From the NCBI GenBank assembly GCA_963741055.1, contig CAVUGU010000005.1, positions 124,001 to 188,000 of the forward strand: a DNA stretch of 64,000 nt. Direction: 5' to 3'. Source of the stretch: Bog-756 sp963741055 (lineage in GTDB: Bacteria; Actinomycetota; Acidimicrobiia; Acidimicrobiales; RAAP-2). The notes below the pieces were generated by a model. That model saw only the letters and a program-made list of their open reading frames with translations. It searched no databases and was not told the origin of the DNA. This document shows positions 49,219-58,729 of this stretch, piece after piece; the first letter of the stretch is position 1; the number at the start of each line of letters is the position of its first letter. The translations under genes and the position numbers were made by a program.

Positions 49219-50688
49219 GTGCACGTCGCACCACTTCACTTGGTCAAGGGGCGTCCGGCCCGGTTGGCCATGGCGGCCGGTCTCGCGCTCGGTATCGCCG
49301 GTACGTCCGGCACCGCTCTGCTCGCAAGCTCGGTCGCCTCGGCGTCGCCGCTCAAGGTCACCAGCTGCAACGACTCGGGTCCCGGGTCGCTCCGCGCCGA
49401 AGTGGCCGGCGCTGCACCCGGGGGAACCGTCCAGTTCGCGGCGAACTGTCCGGCCGGCCCCACCGGCATCCCCACCATCACCCTCACCTCGGGACCGATC
49501 GTGATCGCGACGAGCCTGACGCTCGAGGGACCCGGCGCGAGCTCGCTCGCGATCAGCGGGGGCGGCGACGTTCCCGTCTTCCTCACCCAGCCGGTCACCG
49601 CGACGATCTCCGGTCTGACCATCACTGACGGCACCGGTTCGTCGGGCGGCGGCGCGAGCTCGGGTCCGTCGACCGGAGGCGGCATCACCAATGATGGGAC
49701 GCTGACGCTCGAGGGATCGAAGGTGTCGGGCAACTCGGCCACCGGAGCGGGCGGTGGGATCTTGAACACCGGGACGCTCACCCTCAACCACACGACGGTC
49801 TCGGGCAACACGGTGACCGGGGGGAGCCTCGCGAGCGGGGGGTCGGAGGGTGGCGGCGGGATCATGAACGGCGGGACGCTCACCCTCTCCAACACGAACG
49901 TCTCTTCCAACACGGTGAACACAGGTGCCGTCGCCAACGGAGGCTCGGCGGGCGGTGGCGGGATCTTCAACAGCGGAACGCTCACCCTCTCCAACACCAC
50001 GGTCTCGGCCAACACGGTGACCGCGGGGACTCTCGCAACCACCGGATCGCCACCGGGCGGCGGAGGGATCTTCAACAGCGGGACGCTGACGCTCACCCGC
50101 AGCGCGATCTCGCACGACAGCGCGACCCCGGGAACCGTCGTCGGAGGAGGGTCGCTGACCGGCGGTGACGGCGGCGGGATCCTGCAGGCCGGCGGAACGC
50201 TCACCATCGGGCACAGCGCCATCACCGACAACATCGCCAACGGAGGAATCGGGCCGGCCTTGGCGAACAGTGGCGAGGGTGGAGGGATCTTCTACTTCTT
50301 CCGACACACCTCCTCCGGCCACCAGCTGATCAACGGCAGCCAGGTGGCCGGCAACTCCTCTTCGGGCGACGGTGGAGGGATCTTCAACGGAGGCGACACC
50401 GCCATCACCGGCGGCACCATCACCGGCAACACCGCCCTCGGTTCCGGAGGTGGGATCGACAACGGGGGGACGCTCACCCTCGGCAAGGACACCATCTCCG
50501 ACAACACCGACGTGACCGGTGGTGGCGCCATCTATTCCGGCTCCCTCGTCGGGGCGACGACTCCTCCTGCGGTCACTGCGGTGAAGACCTCGATCGTCCA
50601 GGCGAACGGCACCGGTCTCGGGGTTCTCGTCAAGGACGGCACCGCGACGATCAGCGACAGCAATCTCGCGGTCTGCACCACCTGCTGA
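49219..50688 (+). CDS. Secreted right-handed beta-helix repeat protein
   Basis: A 489-residue exported protein. Residues 1-43 form a signal peptide (LAMAAGLALGIAGTSGTALL, Ala-x-Ala site near SASP). The start of the mature part, SCNDSGPGSLRAEVAGAAPG, matches the CSLREA-type opening of secreted beta-helix proteins. From about residue 150 to 470 at least nine repeats follow the pattern GGGI-x-N-x-GTLTL and then a VSxNT- or ITGNT-like strand, the polymorphic-outer-membrane-protein style repeat. No sortase signal or C-terminal anchor is visible, so it is probably secreted or loosely wall-bound. Adhesion or polysaccharide binding is plausible, not proven. It ends CTTC. Confidence 0.83.
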   Translation: MHVAPLHLVKGRPARLAMAAGLALGIAGTSGTALLASSVASASPLKVTSCNDSGPGSLRAEVAGAAPGGTVQFAANCPAGPTGIPTITLTSGPIVIATSLTLEGPGASSLAISGGGDVPVFLTQPVTATISGLTITDGTGSSGGGASSGPSTGGGITNDGTLTLEGSKVSGNSATGAGGGILNTGTLTLNHTTVSGNTVTGGSLASGGSEGGGGIMNGGTLTLSNTNVSSNTVNTGAVANGGSAGGGGIFNSGTLTLSNTTVSANTVTAGTLATTGSPPGGGGIFNSGTLTLTRSAISHDSATPGTVVGGGSLTGGDGGGILQAGGTLTIGHSAITDNIANGGIGPALANSGEGGGIFYFFRHTSSGHQLINGSQVAGNSSSGDGGGIFNGGDTAITGGTITGNTALGSGGGIDNGGTLTLGKDTISDNTDVTGGGAIYSGSLVGATTPPAVTAVKTSIVQANGTGLGVLVKDGTATISDSNLAVCTTC

Positions 50689-50731
50689 GGTCCGGCACCC
50701 GACAGCCGTCGAAGGGAGCAAGGATCTCCCC

Positions 50732-51820
50732 ATGCCACCGGCGCGCCAAGCAATCGGCCCCGGACGGGTCAACCTGATCGGCGACCACACCGACTACAAC
50801 CTCGGCGTCGCACTGCCGATGGCGGTCGGCCTCGGGGTGACCGTCGAATTCGAGCCGTCGCAGGGCTCCACGCTGGAGGTGACGTCTGCGGCGTTTCCGG
50901 ACCGGGCCGCGATCATCGACGTCACGACCGATGATCTGCCGGTCGCGTCGTTCGAGCCGGCATGGGCGCGGCCGGTTGCCGCAATGGCCACGCTGGTGCG
51001 GCCGGGGCCGGGGAACCTGCGCATCGAGTCGGACCTCCCGATCGGCGCGGGGCTCTCCTCGAGTGCGGCGCTCTGCGTGGCGCTGGCAGACGTCTTCGGC
51101 GTCGGAGGTTCGGCAGTCGAGCTCGCGCGCCTCTGCCAGGAGGCCGAGCGTCGGGCCGGCTCACCGGTCGGCGCCATGGACCCACTGGTGTGCGCCGGCG
51201 CTCGCTCCGGTCACGCGCTCCTCATCGACTTCTCCTCCATGACCACGCGACAGATCCCCCTGCCGGCGGAGGCAGAGGTGGTGGTCGTCGACTCCGACCG
51301 GCCCCGCACCGTCGCCGGCTCGGCCTACGCCGAGCGGGTGGCCGAGTGTCACGCGGCCGCTGCATTGATCGGACCTCTCGGCGCGGCCGACGAAAAGGAG
51401 GCGGGGTCGATCGCCGATCCTGTCCTGCGCTGCCGAGCCCGCCACGTGACCACCGAGTGCCGGCGTGTGCGTGCGTTCGCCGGCGCGCTCGCGGCCGGCG
51501 AGCTGGCGGATGCGGGACGGCTGATGACCGAGAGCCACCAGAGCCTCTCTCACGACTTCGAGGTCTCGACGCCGGAGATGGACCGGCTGGTCGGATGGCT
51601 CGACTCCCTCGACGGCGTCTACGGCGCCCGAATGACCGGCGCCGGCTTCGGCGGTTGTGCGGTCCTGCTCGCACGCCCCGGCGCCGTCGACTCGGCATCC
51701 TTGCCGAACCGCGCATGGCGGTTCGAGGCGGTCGACGGGGTCCTCGCCGCGCGGGAGCCGCACCGGGTCGCGCCTACTGCTCCCACTGCTCCTCCGGCGG
51801 CGGACGGAGACGCCGTGTGA
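50732..51820 (+). CDS. galK: Galactokinase-like GHMP kinase
   Basis: A 362-residue GHMP-superfamily kinase matching galactokinase: IGPGRVNLIGDHTDYNLGVA near residue 8 (family form has Glu-His, here Asp-His), phosphate-binding PIGAGLSSSAALCVALA, a catalytic-base region GAMDPLVCAGARSG where the usual Asp-Gln is Asp-Pro, and a late MTGAGFGGCAVLLA. It would convert galactose to galactose-1-phosphate. No galT or galE is near, and the two substitutions in active-site motifs leave the sugar specificity open. Its C-terminal 47 bases overlap the convergent PH-domain gene. Confidence 0.85.
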   Translation: MPPARQAIGPGRVNLIGDHTDYNLGVALPMAVGLGVTVEFEPSQGSTLEVTSAAFPDRAAIIDVTTDDLPVASFEPAWARPVAAMATLVRPGPGNLRIESDLPIGAGLSSSAALCVALADVFGVGGSAVELARLCQEAERRAGSPVGAMDPLVCAGARSGHALLIDFSSMTTRQIPLPAEAEVVVVDSDRPRTVAGSAYAERVAECHAAAALIGPLGAADEKEAGSIADPVLRCRARHVTTECRRVRAFAGALAAGELADAGRLMTESHQSLSHDFEVSTPEMDRLVGWLDSLDGVYGARMTGAGFGGCAVLLARPGAVDSASLPNRAWRFEAVDGVLAAREPHRVAPTAPTAPPAADGDAV

Positions 51821-52271
51821 TCACGCGCTGGAGGACGACCGGCTTGCGTACGTCGTCGATCTCGTGCACCCCGCCGTTCTCCCACAGGACGAGCTCGAGG
51901 CGCCCGGTGTCGACGAGGCGACGGAGCAGCGACTGCACCACGTCCGCCCTTGCGATCTCGGAGAGCCCGACCTCGAAACGGGGTCGGGAGACGGCTCCCC
52001 AGCAGACGAGGATCCGCGTGGTGGTGAGCACCAACCGGGTCCGACGCCAGCGCACGACGCGGGCGGCCAGCCAGAGGCAGGGCACGGCCACGACCACACC
52101 CTCCACCCAGTGGAGATCGACCGAGGTGTGAGGGATCCCCACGTCGAGCGTGATGCCGATCGCGATCGCCACCAGCGCCGCGGCGAGCGGGCCGGCGAGG
52201 AAGGACCAGTGTGGCGCGATGTCCACCAGGACCTCCTCGGTCGGGTGGAGCGAGATCCGGCGAACCGGCAA
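51774..52271 (-). CDS. Membrane protein with bacterial PH domain
   Basis: A 165-residue protein with two transmembrane helices (FLAGPLAAALVAIAIGITLD and VEGVVVAVPCLWLAARVV) and a C-terminal bacterial PH (YdbS/DUF304) domain: RRTRLVLTTTRILVCWGAV, LSEIARADVVQSLLRRLV and GRLELVLWENGGVHEI. TTG 52271 begins two bases after the ddl stop, so they are co-transcribed. It overlaps galK convergently. Related proteins are found with cell-envelope genes; the function here is unknown. Confidence 0.8.
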   Translation of the reverse strand: MPVRRISLHPTEEVLVDIAPHWSFLAGPLAAALVAIAIGITLDVGIPHTSVDLHWVEGVVVAVPCLWLAARVVRWRRTRLVLTTTRILVCWGAVSRPRFEVGLSEIARADVVQSLLRRLVDTGRLELVLWENGGVHEIDDVRKPVVLQRVITRRLRPPPEEQWEQ

Positions 52272-52273
52272 CC

Positions 52274-53395
52274 TCAGGCCAGCTTGCCGGCGATCGAACC
52301 AGCCGATCGCAGCACCGTGCCGTCCGCGCCGGCAGTGGTGTAGGCGTGGGTGGGGCGCTGGCGCGCCTCGTCGAGCAGGTCGCCGAGCAGGGACCCGAAA
52401 GCCAGCTCGGGTGCGACCCAGAGATAGCGTGCGAGCGATCCCGGAATCGTGTTGACCTCGTTGACGACGAACTCCGTCCCGTCCGAGAGGAAGTCGATCC
52501 GCGCCACGCCGCGAATCGACGCGAGGCCCGCGATCTGCTCGGAAGCCGCTCGCAAGGCCTTCTCGAGCTCGGAGGGGATCCGCGCGGGAAGCTCGCGTTT
52601 CGCTCCGGCCATGCCCTCACCCGCCACGTACTTGTCGCGGTAGTCGAGGATGTCGGCCGCCCCACTGGAGCGGATCGGACGCTCGATGGCCGACAGCTGG
52701 AGCGTGGGCCAGGTGCGGACCCCGATCTGGAGATCCTCCATGTCCGGTCGGTACGGCTCGAGGACCGCCCCGGCGCCGAGGTGCGGATTCGCCGGCAACC
52801 GCGCGAGCGCGGTCTCGAAGTCCTCGACGACGTCGATGCCGATCGAGGAACCGCCGAAGCGCGGCTTGACGATGTAGGGCCCCGCGAAGGTCGGAGCCGC
52901 CCCGTCGGGCGCGAGCAGATGGCGGGGCAGGGTCGGCAGCCCGGCACCTCCGACGACCGCCCCGAAGGCGAGCTTGTCCATCCCGAGCGCCGCGCCGGCC
53001 GCGGTCGGGCCGGTGTAGCGGATGCCCGCGAGGTCGAGGGCGGCCTGCAGGGTGCCGTCCTCACCGGGGCCGCCGTGACAGCAGATGAGCGCGACATCGA
53101 GATCGAGAGGCCGTGCGCGCCCGAGCCGTCCGCCCGGATCCACGAATCCCCCGCTCGGTGCGGCGACGAATTGCAGACGTGCCGCACCCCGCGGGACGCC
53201 CTCGAGGAACGCCTCGGCCTCGAGCCCGGCGTCGACTTCGAACCACTCCCCCGTCTTCGACCAGAAAAGGGCGCGCACCGAGCCGACCGGCGCGTCCGCT
53301 CCGCGGGTCGCCCCCCGAGCTGCCTGCAGGCCGGTCAGCACGCTCACGTCGTGCTCGGGGGACGGACCTCCGAAGATGACGGCGACGTCGGACAC
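52274..53395 (-). CDS. ddl: D-alanine--D-alanine ligase
   Basis: A 373-residue ATP-grasp enzyme joining two D-alanines for peptidoglycan. It has VAVIFGGPSPEHDVSVLTGL, ALICCHGGPGEDGTLQAALD, PYIVKPRFGGSSIGIDVVED and VARIDFLSDGTEFVVNEVNT with IPGSLARYLW, in the family order (ATP, Mg and substrate residues). It sits 60 bases after the MurF-like ligase gene, whose enzyme would use its product. The start at 53395 (GTG) precedes the first Rossmann strand. The variant EVNTIPG is standard for Ddl. Confidence 0.93.
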   Translation of the reverse strand: MSDVAVIFGGPSPEHDVSVLTGLQAARGATRGADAPVGSVRALFWSKTGEWFEVDAGLEAEAFLEGVPRGAARLQFVAAPSGGFVDPGGRLGRARPLDLDVALICCHGGPGEDGTLQAALDLAGIRYTGPTAAGAALGMDKLAFGAVVGGAGLPTLPRHLLAPDGAAPTFAGPYIVKPRFGGSSIGIDVVEDFETALARLPANPHLGAGAVLEPYRPDMEDLQIGVRTWPTLQLSAIERPIRSSGAADILDYRDKYVAGEGMAGAKRELPARIPSELEKALRAASEQIAGLASIRGVARIDFLSDGTEFVVNEVNTIPGSLARYLWVAPELAFGSLLGDLLDEARQRPTHAYTTAGADGTVLRSAGSIAGKLA

Positions 53396-53455
53396 GGGGG
53401 GTGATTCCTCCGATCTACAGCACCGACGGAGGACTCCGACGGCGGGCTCGGAAGG

Positions 53456-55038
53456 TCAAGGGTAGTGGTCCGGCAAGTCGTTCTCGTACAGCACCGCGTC
53501 CCCCGCTCCGAGGTGGCCACGAACCCACTCGACGGCTTCCCGGCGCTCTCCGAGCATGCGGACCGACAGGTGCGCGGTACCGGCCGAAGCGGCACCGTCG
53601 CGCAGCGCCTTGCGGTTGGTTCGACCCACGATCACCAGGTCGTCGGCGACTGCGGCGATCGCGGTTGCGAACTTGCAGTTCTCGTCGTACTGGCGCGTGC
53701 CGAGCTCGACCATGCCGGGCGTCACCACGACGACCCGATGATCCGCTCGGGCCCCGTTGCCGCCGACGCTCGCGGCGAGTGCCGCGAGGGCGGCCGAGAC
53801 CCCTGCCGGGTTGGAGTTGTAGGTGTCGTCGAGCACCGTCACGCCAGAGGCAGCTGCGCGCGGCGAGCAGGCGGTGGTCGACCGCGGGCAGCTCGATGAT
53901 CTTCGCCGAGAGCGCCGTCGGAATCGACGCCGAGCGCGAGCGCCGCCCCGACTGCGCAGGCCAGATTGACCGGCTGCACGCCCGGCGGGACTGCGACCTG
54001 CTCGACGACGTCGCGCCCTCCACGAAGACGGAGAGCGAGCCACCGGCCGCGTCGCGCACCACGCAGACGTCGACCGAGCGGTCGACAGCCGAGCACCGCA
54101 CGACGCGCTTGCCCGCTCCCTCCGCGTCCTCGGCGAGCGCGGCGAGACGGGGGTCGTCGACCGGGAGGACGACGATCGGGGCGAGCTCGAGGATCTCTGC
54201 CTTCGCCCGGAGCACCACGTCCTCGGACCCGAACCGCTCGAGGTGAACGGGACCGATCGCGGTGATGATCGAGACGTCGGGACGGCACCATCGGCAGAGC
54301 TCGGCGATCTCACCCGGACCGTAGGTGCCCATCTCGGCGATGAACACCCGGGTGCCGTCCGCAAGGTGTTCGTTGACCGCTCGGGCCAACCCGGCCCGGT
54401 TGTTGAAGCTGGCGGGCGACGCGACCACCGGCTGTGACGTGCCGAGCAGGTGCGCAAGGTGGCTCTTGGTCGACGTCTTCCCGTACGACCCGGTGATGGC
54501 GACGACGGTCGGTGCCACTCGGCGGAGGCGCTGCTCGGCCGCGTCGACGTAACGGGCGGCCAGCCGTCGCTCGATCGGCGCGGTCAGCCCGCACGCCGCA
54601 TCGACGAGGAACGGGACGGCGAGCGCGGCAACGAGCGCGAGCACCGAGGCCGGGCCGCTCAGGATTCCGACGAGGACCACGATCACCTCGAGCAGCCGCC
54701 CACACGAGGGCGAGGGTGCGCAGCCGACGTGTCCACGCCAGCGGTGACGAACGGCCACGGATGCCGAGGCCGAGCGGCCCGGCGGCCACGACCGCGGCAG
54801 TGACCACACCGACGACCGGCCACCACGACGCAACCGCCGCGGCGACGACCGCGGCGACGGCGAGCCCGGCGTTCCAAGGTGTGATCCGCCACCAACGCAC
54901 CGCGAAGCGGCTCACCGAGCCCGGAAGGTAGTGCTCGCGCTGGGCGACCCGCAGCCATCGCAAGCCGGCCGGGACACACGAAGCGGTGCAGGCGCCGACC
55001 GTCAACCAGGCCAGGCCCTCGTCGAAACGCATCGTCAC
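53456..55038 (-). CDS. Membrane-anchored MurF-like Mur ligase, about four frame breaks
   Basis: Mur ligase family protein, probably adding D-Ala-D-Ala to the UDP-MurNAc-tripeptide. Joined frames: from GTG 55038 several membrane helices (WLTVGACTASCVPAGLRWL, GLAVAAVVAAAVASWWPVV, SVLALVAALAVPFLVDAACG), then the ATP-binding core AITGSYGKTSTKSHLAHLLG, FNNRAGLARAVNEHLADGT, FIAEMGTYGPGEIAELC, VSIITAIGPVHLERFGS, and finally VTVLDDTYNSNPAGVSAALA and ENDLPDHYP at the end. Breaks near 54700, 54020, 53915 and 53860. Normal MurF has a UDP-binding domain before the GxxGKT loop; here membrane helices take that place. Overlaps the hydrolase stop as GTGA and precedes ddl. Confidence 0.8.
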
Positions 55039-55799
55039 GGCGAGGCGGTTTCGCCCGCTCCGACCAATGCGTGGAACAGCGCGTCGGGCGCCTCGAGCGG
55101 GAGGAGGTGACCGACACCGTCGACCACCTCGAGCCTCGCCTGCGGCAGGATCTCGGCCGCCCGCTCCGCGACCTCGACCGGTACGTCGTGGTCGTCGGCG
55201 CCCCACAGCAGGACGACCGGGCAGACGACGCCCGGCAGCACGTCGGCGTACTGCTCGGCGAGCACCTGCACCAGCACGCTCCTCATCACCCCCGACGCGG
55301 CCCGGTAGTCGGACGACCCGAAGCGCATCCGGAACGACTCCATCCGCTCGTCGCCGATCAGACCGGCTCGGTGGAGCCGGCGACCGACGCGGTAGGAGAA
55401 GGCGGGGCGCGAGCGGCGGCCCTTCCGGTCGAGCAGCGGCACTCCGGTCAGGACGAGGCGATCGATCCGCCCGGGCACCATCTGCTGCAGGCGCAACCCG
55501 ACCTTTCCGCCAAACGAGTGGCCGACGACCACCACCCGGTCGGCGAGTTGGCCGCTCTCGAAGAGCGGGAGGAGTTGCTCGGCGTACCACTCGGTCCCCG
55601 CCGGCCCGGATGGTGGCGGGGTCGCGCCGAACCCGGGGAGATCCGGACCGATCGCGCTCGGCATCGAACCGGGTCGATCGGCGAAGAGGCGGTCGAAGTC
55701 GGCATGGGTCCTCGCCCACCCGTGCAGGACCAGCACGCTCGGGCGCTCCTGCCCCCAGGTGCCGCCGAAGAGGCGACCACCGGCGAATGACTTCAGCAC
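55035..55799 (-). CDS. Alpha/beta-fold hydrolase
   Basis: A 254-residue alpha/beta hydrolase: VLVLHGWARTHADFDRLFAD (oxyanion HG), IGPDLPGFGATPPP, nucleophile elbow VVVGHSFGGKVGLRLQQMV with Ser, catalytic Asp in LLWGADDHDVPVEVAERA and His in VVDGVGHLLPLEAPDALF. All triad members are visible. It overlaps the MurF-like gene as GTGA and heads a hydrolase-murF-ddl-PH unit, so it may act on a cell-envelope or lipid substrate, but this is unproven. GTG 55799 start; divergent from the helicase gene. Confidence 0.88.
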   Translation of the reverse strand: MLKSFAGGRLFGGTWGQERPSVLVLHGWARTHADFDRLFADRPGSMPSAIGPDLPGFGATPPPSGPAGTEWYAEQLLPLFESGQLADRVVVVGHSFGGKVGLRLQQMVPGRIDRLVLTGVPLLDRKGRRSRPAFSYRVGRRLHRAGLIGDERMESFRMRFGSSDYRAASGVMRSVLVQVLAEQYADVLPGVVCPVVLLWGADDHDVPVEVAERAAEILPQARLEVVDGVGHLLPLEAPDALFHALVGAGETASP

Positions 55800-55829
55800 C
55801 GGTACACCCTATCGATAGCCTCGGCCGAC

Positions 55830-57451
55830 GTGGAGCCACGCGAGGCGAGGTCGATGGGTCGCGCCCGGCGTGCGGTGCTCGAGGGCGATCCCTTCGAGAG
55901 GGCGCTCGACGGGCTCACCGAGTCCCAGGCGCGAGCCGTCGCGTCCGACGCACGGGCACTCTGCGTCGTGGCGGGAGCAGGGTCGGGCAAGACCCGCGTC
56001 CTCACCCTCCGGATGGCACGGCGCATCCGCGACGGCAGCGCCGCGGCGGATCACACCGTCGCATGCACCTTCACCCGCAAGGCGGCGCGTGAGCTGCAGG
56101 AGCGTCTCCGGGGCTACGGCGTCGCCGTCTCGCCTCCCGCTCCGACCGGTGCCGCGACCGCGCCCGGAGTGCGCGCGGGCACCATCCACCGGCTCGCGCT
56201 CGGACTGCTGCGTCGTCACGCGCTCGACTCGGGACGCCCGGTGCCCACGATCGACGGCGACCGCGATCGCGAGACTCCATCGCATCACCGGCGATCGCGC
56301 GGTCGCGGCCGCGGTGGACGTCGAGATCGGCTGGGCGAAGGCGCAGTGCCTCTCTCCCGAACGTTACGGGATGGCGGCCGCGCGGGCGGGAAGAAACCCG
56401 GTCGTGGCGCCCGAACGGGTGGTCGAGGTGTTCGTCGACTACCAGGTGAGCCTCCGACGTGCCGAGCGGGTCGATCTCGACGACATCCTCGTGCAGGCGA
56501 CCGAACGCCTCGTCGAGGACCAGGCGTTCGCCGACCGCGCGCACTGGCGCTACCGCCATCTCTTCGTCGACGAGTTCCAGGACATCAACCCGGCCCAGTA
56601 CGCGTTCGTCGAGGCTCTGAGCGGCGAGGAGAAGGACCTCTGCGCGGTCGGCGACCCGAACCAGGCGATCTACGGGTGGAACGGCGCCGACCCCACCCTC
56701 CTCGGCCGCCTTGCCGATCTCGTCCCGAGTCTCGAGACGATTGCGCTCGGGGAGAACCACCGCTCGACGCCCCAGGTGGTGGCGGCCGCGGCCGCCGCAC
56801 TCGGTGACTCCGGCGTCGCGCCGCCGCGCTCGGCGGCACCGGACGGGCCCCTGCCGGTGATCACCGCCTACGACGACGCGATCGCCGAGGCAGAAGGAAT
56901 CGTGTCGGTGCTGCTCGGGTGGCGCGAAGACGGAATCCCCTGGCACGAGCAGGCGGTGTTGGCCCGCACCCACGACCAGCTGCTCGAGATCACGGCCGCG
57001 CTCGGGCGGGCCGGCATCCCGGTTCGCATGGCGTCGAGCCCCGAGCGAGACCGCTCGAACGAGCAGACCGACGACCGACCGGCGGAAGGCGGGACGTCCG
57101 GCGCGGTCGAGCTCGCCACCTTCCACCGCGCGAAGGGCCTCGAGTGGACGGCGGTCTGCATAGCGGGGCTGGAGGACGGTTACGTTCCGATCGTCCACGC
57201 CGGCACCGACGCGTCGCGGGCCGAGGAGCGCCGGCTGCTCTACGTGGCGTTGACCCGTGCCTCCCGCGAGCTGCACTGCTCGTGGGCGCGGACCCGGGCC
57301 ACCGGGGCAGGTCGAAGGGCAGAGCGACGCCCGTCCCCGTGGCTGGCCCCGATCGAGCGCCTCGCGAGGCAGGGCACCGGACGGATCGGACCCACCGAGG
57401 GGAGCCGGCGGGTGGCCGCGCTCCGCGCCGGTCTCGGCGCGACACCGACGC

Positions 57452-57474
<23 letters not shown>
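55830..57474 (+). CDS. UvrD/Rep-family ATP-dependent DNA helicase, one frameshift
   Basis: An SF1A DNA helicase of about 548 residues, shorter than UvrD (about 700). The first frame gives LTESQARAVASDARAL, Walker A VVAGAGSGKTRVL, VACTFTRKAARELQERL and AGTIHRLALGLLRRHAL. One extra base near 56270 leads to the frame with HLFVDEFQDINPAQYAFVEA, AVGDPNQAIYGWNGADP, GENHRSTPQVVAAAA, TFHRAKGLEWTAVCIAGLED and LLYVALTRASRELH. Motifs I to VI are all present, so it is a working type. It starts at GTG 55830 (or ATG 55854) and overlaps xth convergently by 23 bases. Confidence 0.88.
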
Positions 57475-58225
<751 letters not shown>

Positions 58226-58253
58226 CGGCGATCTCCCGCTCCGGTCCGGCCGG

Positions 58254-58685
58254 TCAGTCCCCGGCCGGCGAGCCGTCGACCAGCACGAACAGCAACTCCG
58301 CCTCGCAGGCCAGCTCGCCGTCGACGGTTGCACGGCCCGAACCCCTGCCCCCGCGGCTCGACATCCGACCGAGGGTCACCTCGAGCTCCAAGCGATCGCC
58401 CGGGACGACCTGCCGCCGGAACCTCGCCCGCTCGATCCCGCCGAAGAGTGGCAGCCTGCCCGCCTGACCAGGGTCGGCGAGCACCGCGACGGCACCCAAC
58501 TGGGCGAGGGACTCGACCATCAGTACGCCAGGCAGCGTCGGCCGCCCCGGAAAGTGCCCTGCGAAGAAGGGCTCGTCGCCGGTGAGTTGCCACGCGCCGG
58601 TTGCGTACTGTCCCGGCTCGACGGTGTGCAGCTCGCTCACGAAGAGGAAGGGGTCGCGATGGGGGAGGTAGTCGGTGGCCTGCAC
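58254..58685 (-). CDS. FabZ-like 3-hydroxyacyl-ACP dehydratase
   Basis: A 143-residue single hot-dog fold protein like FabZ, which dehydrates 3-hydroxyacyl-ACP in fatty-acid synthesis. It shows DYLPHRDPFLFVSELHTVEP, the catalytic His in EPFFAGHFPGRPTLPGVLMV followed by ESLAQLGAVAVLADPG with the Glu, and FRRQVVPGDRLELEV. GTG 58685 is the start that gives family length. It lies 44 bases after the RNase-fusion gene and 28 bases before xth. There is no other fab gene nearby, so it could serve another acyl chain. Confidence 0.88.
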   Translation of the reverse strand: MQATDYLPHRDPFLFVSELHTVEPGQYATGAWQLTGDEPFFAGHFPGRPTLPGVLMVESLAQLGAVAVLADPGQAGRLPLFGGIERARFRRQVVPGDRLELEVTLGRMSSRGGRGSGRATVDGELACEAELLFVLVDGSPAGD

Positions 58686-58729
58686 GAGTGCCGAGGTTAT
58701 CGGCGGTGCACCGAGACGGCCCGGCGGAC

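Noticed and set aside
49236..50240. Minus-strand open frame with Pro/Val repeats opposite the beta-helix gene
   Set aside because: Its repeats simply mirror the beta-helix repeats. The plus-strand protein has a signal peptide and known repeat pattern.
49680..50500. Regularly spaced repeats that could be taken for a CRISPR array
   Set aside because: They are in-frame protein repeats with variable spacing and no uniform repeat/spacer lengths. No cas genes are in the window.
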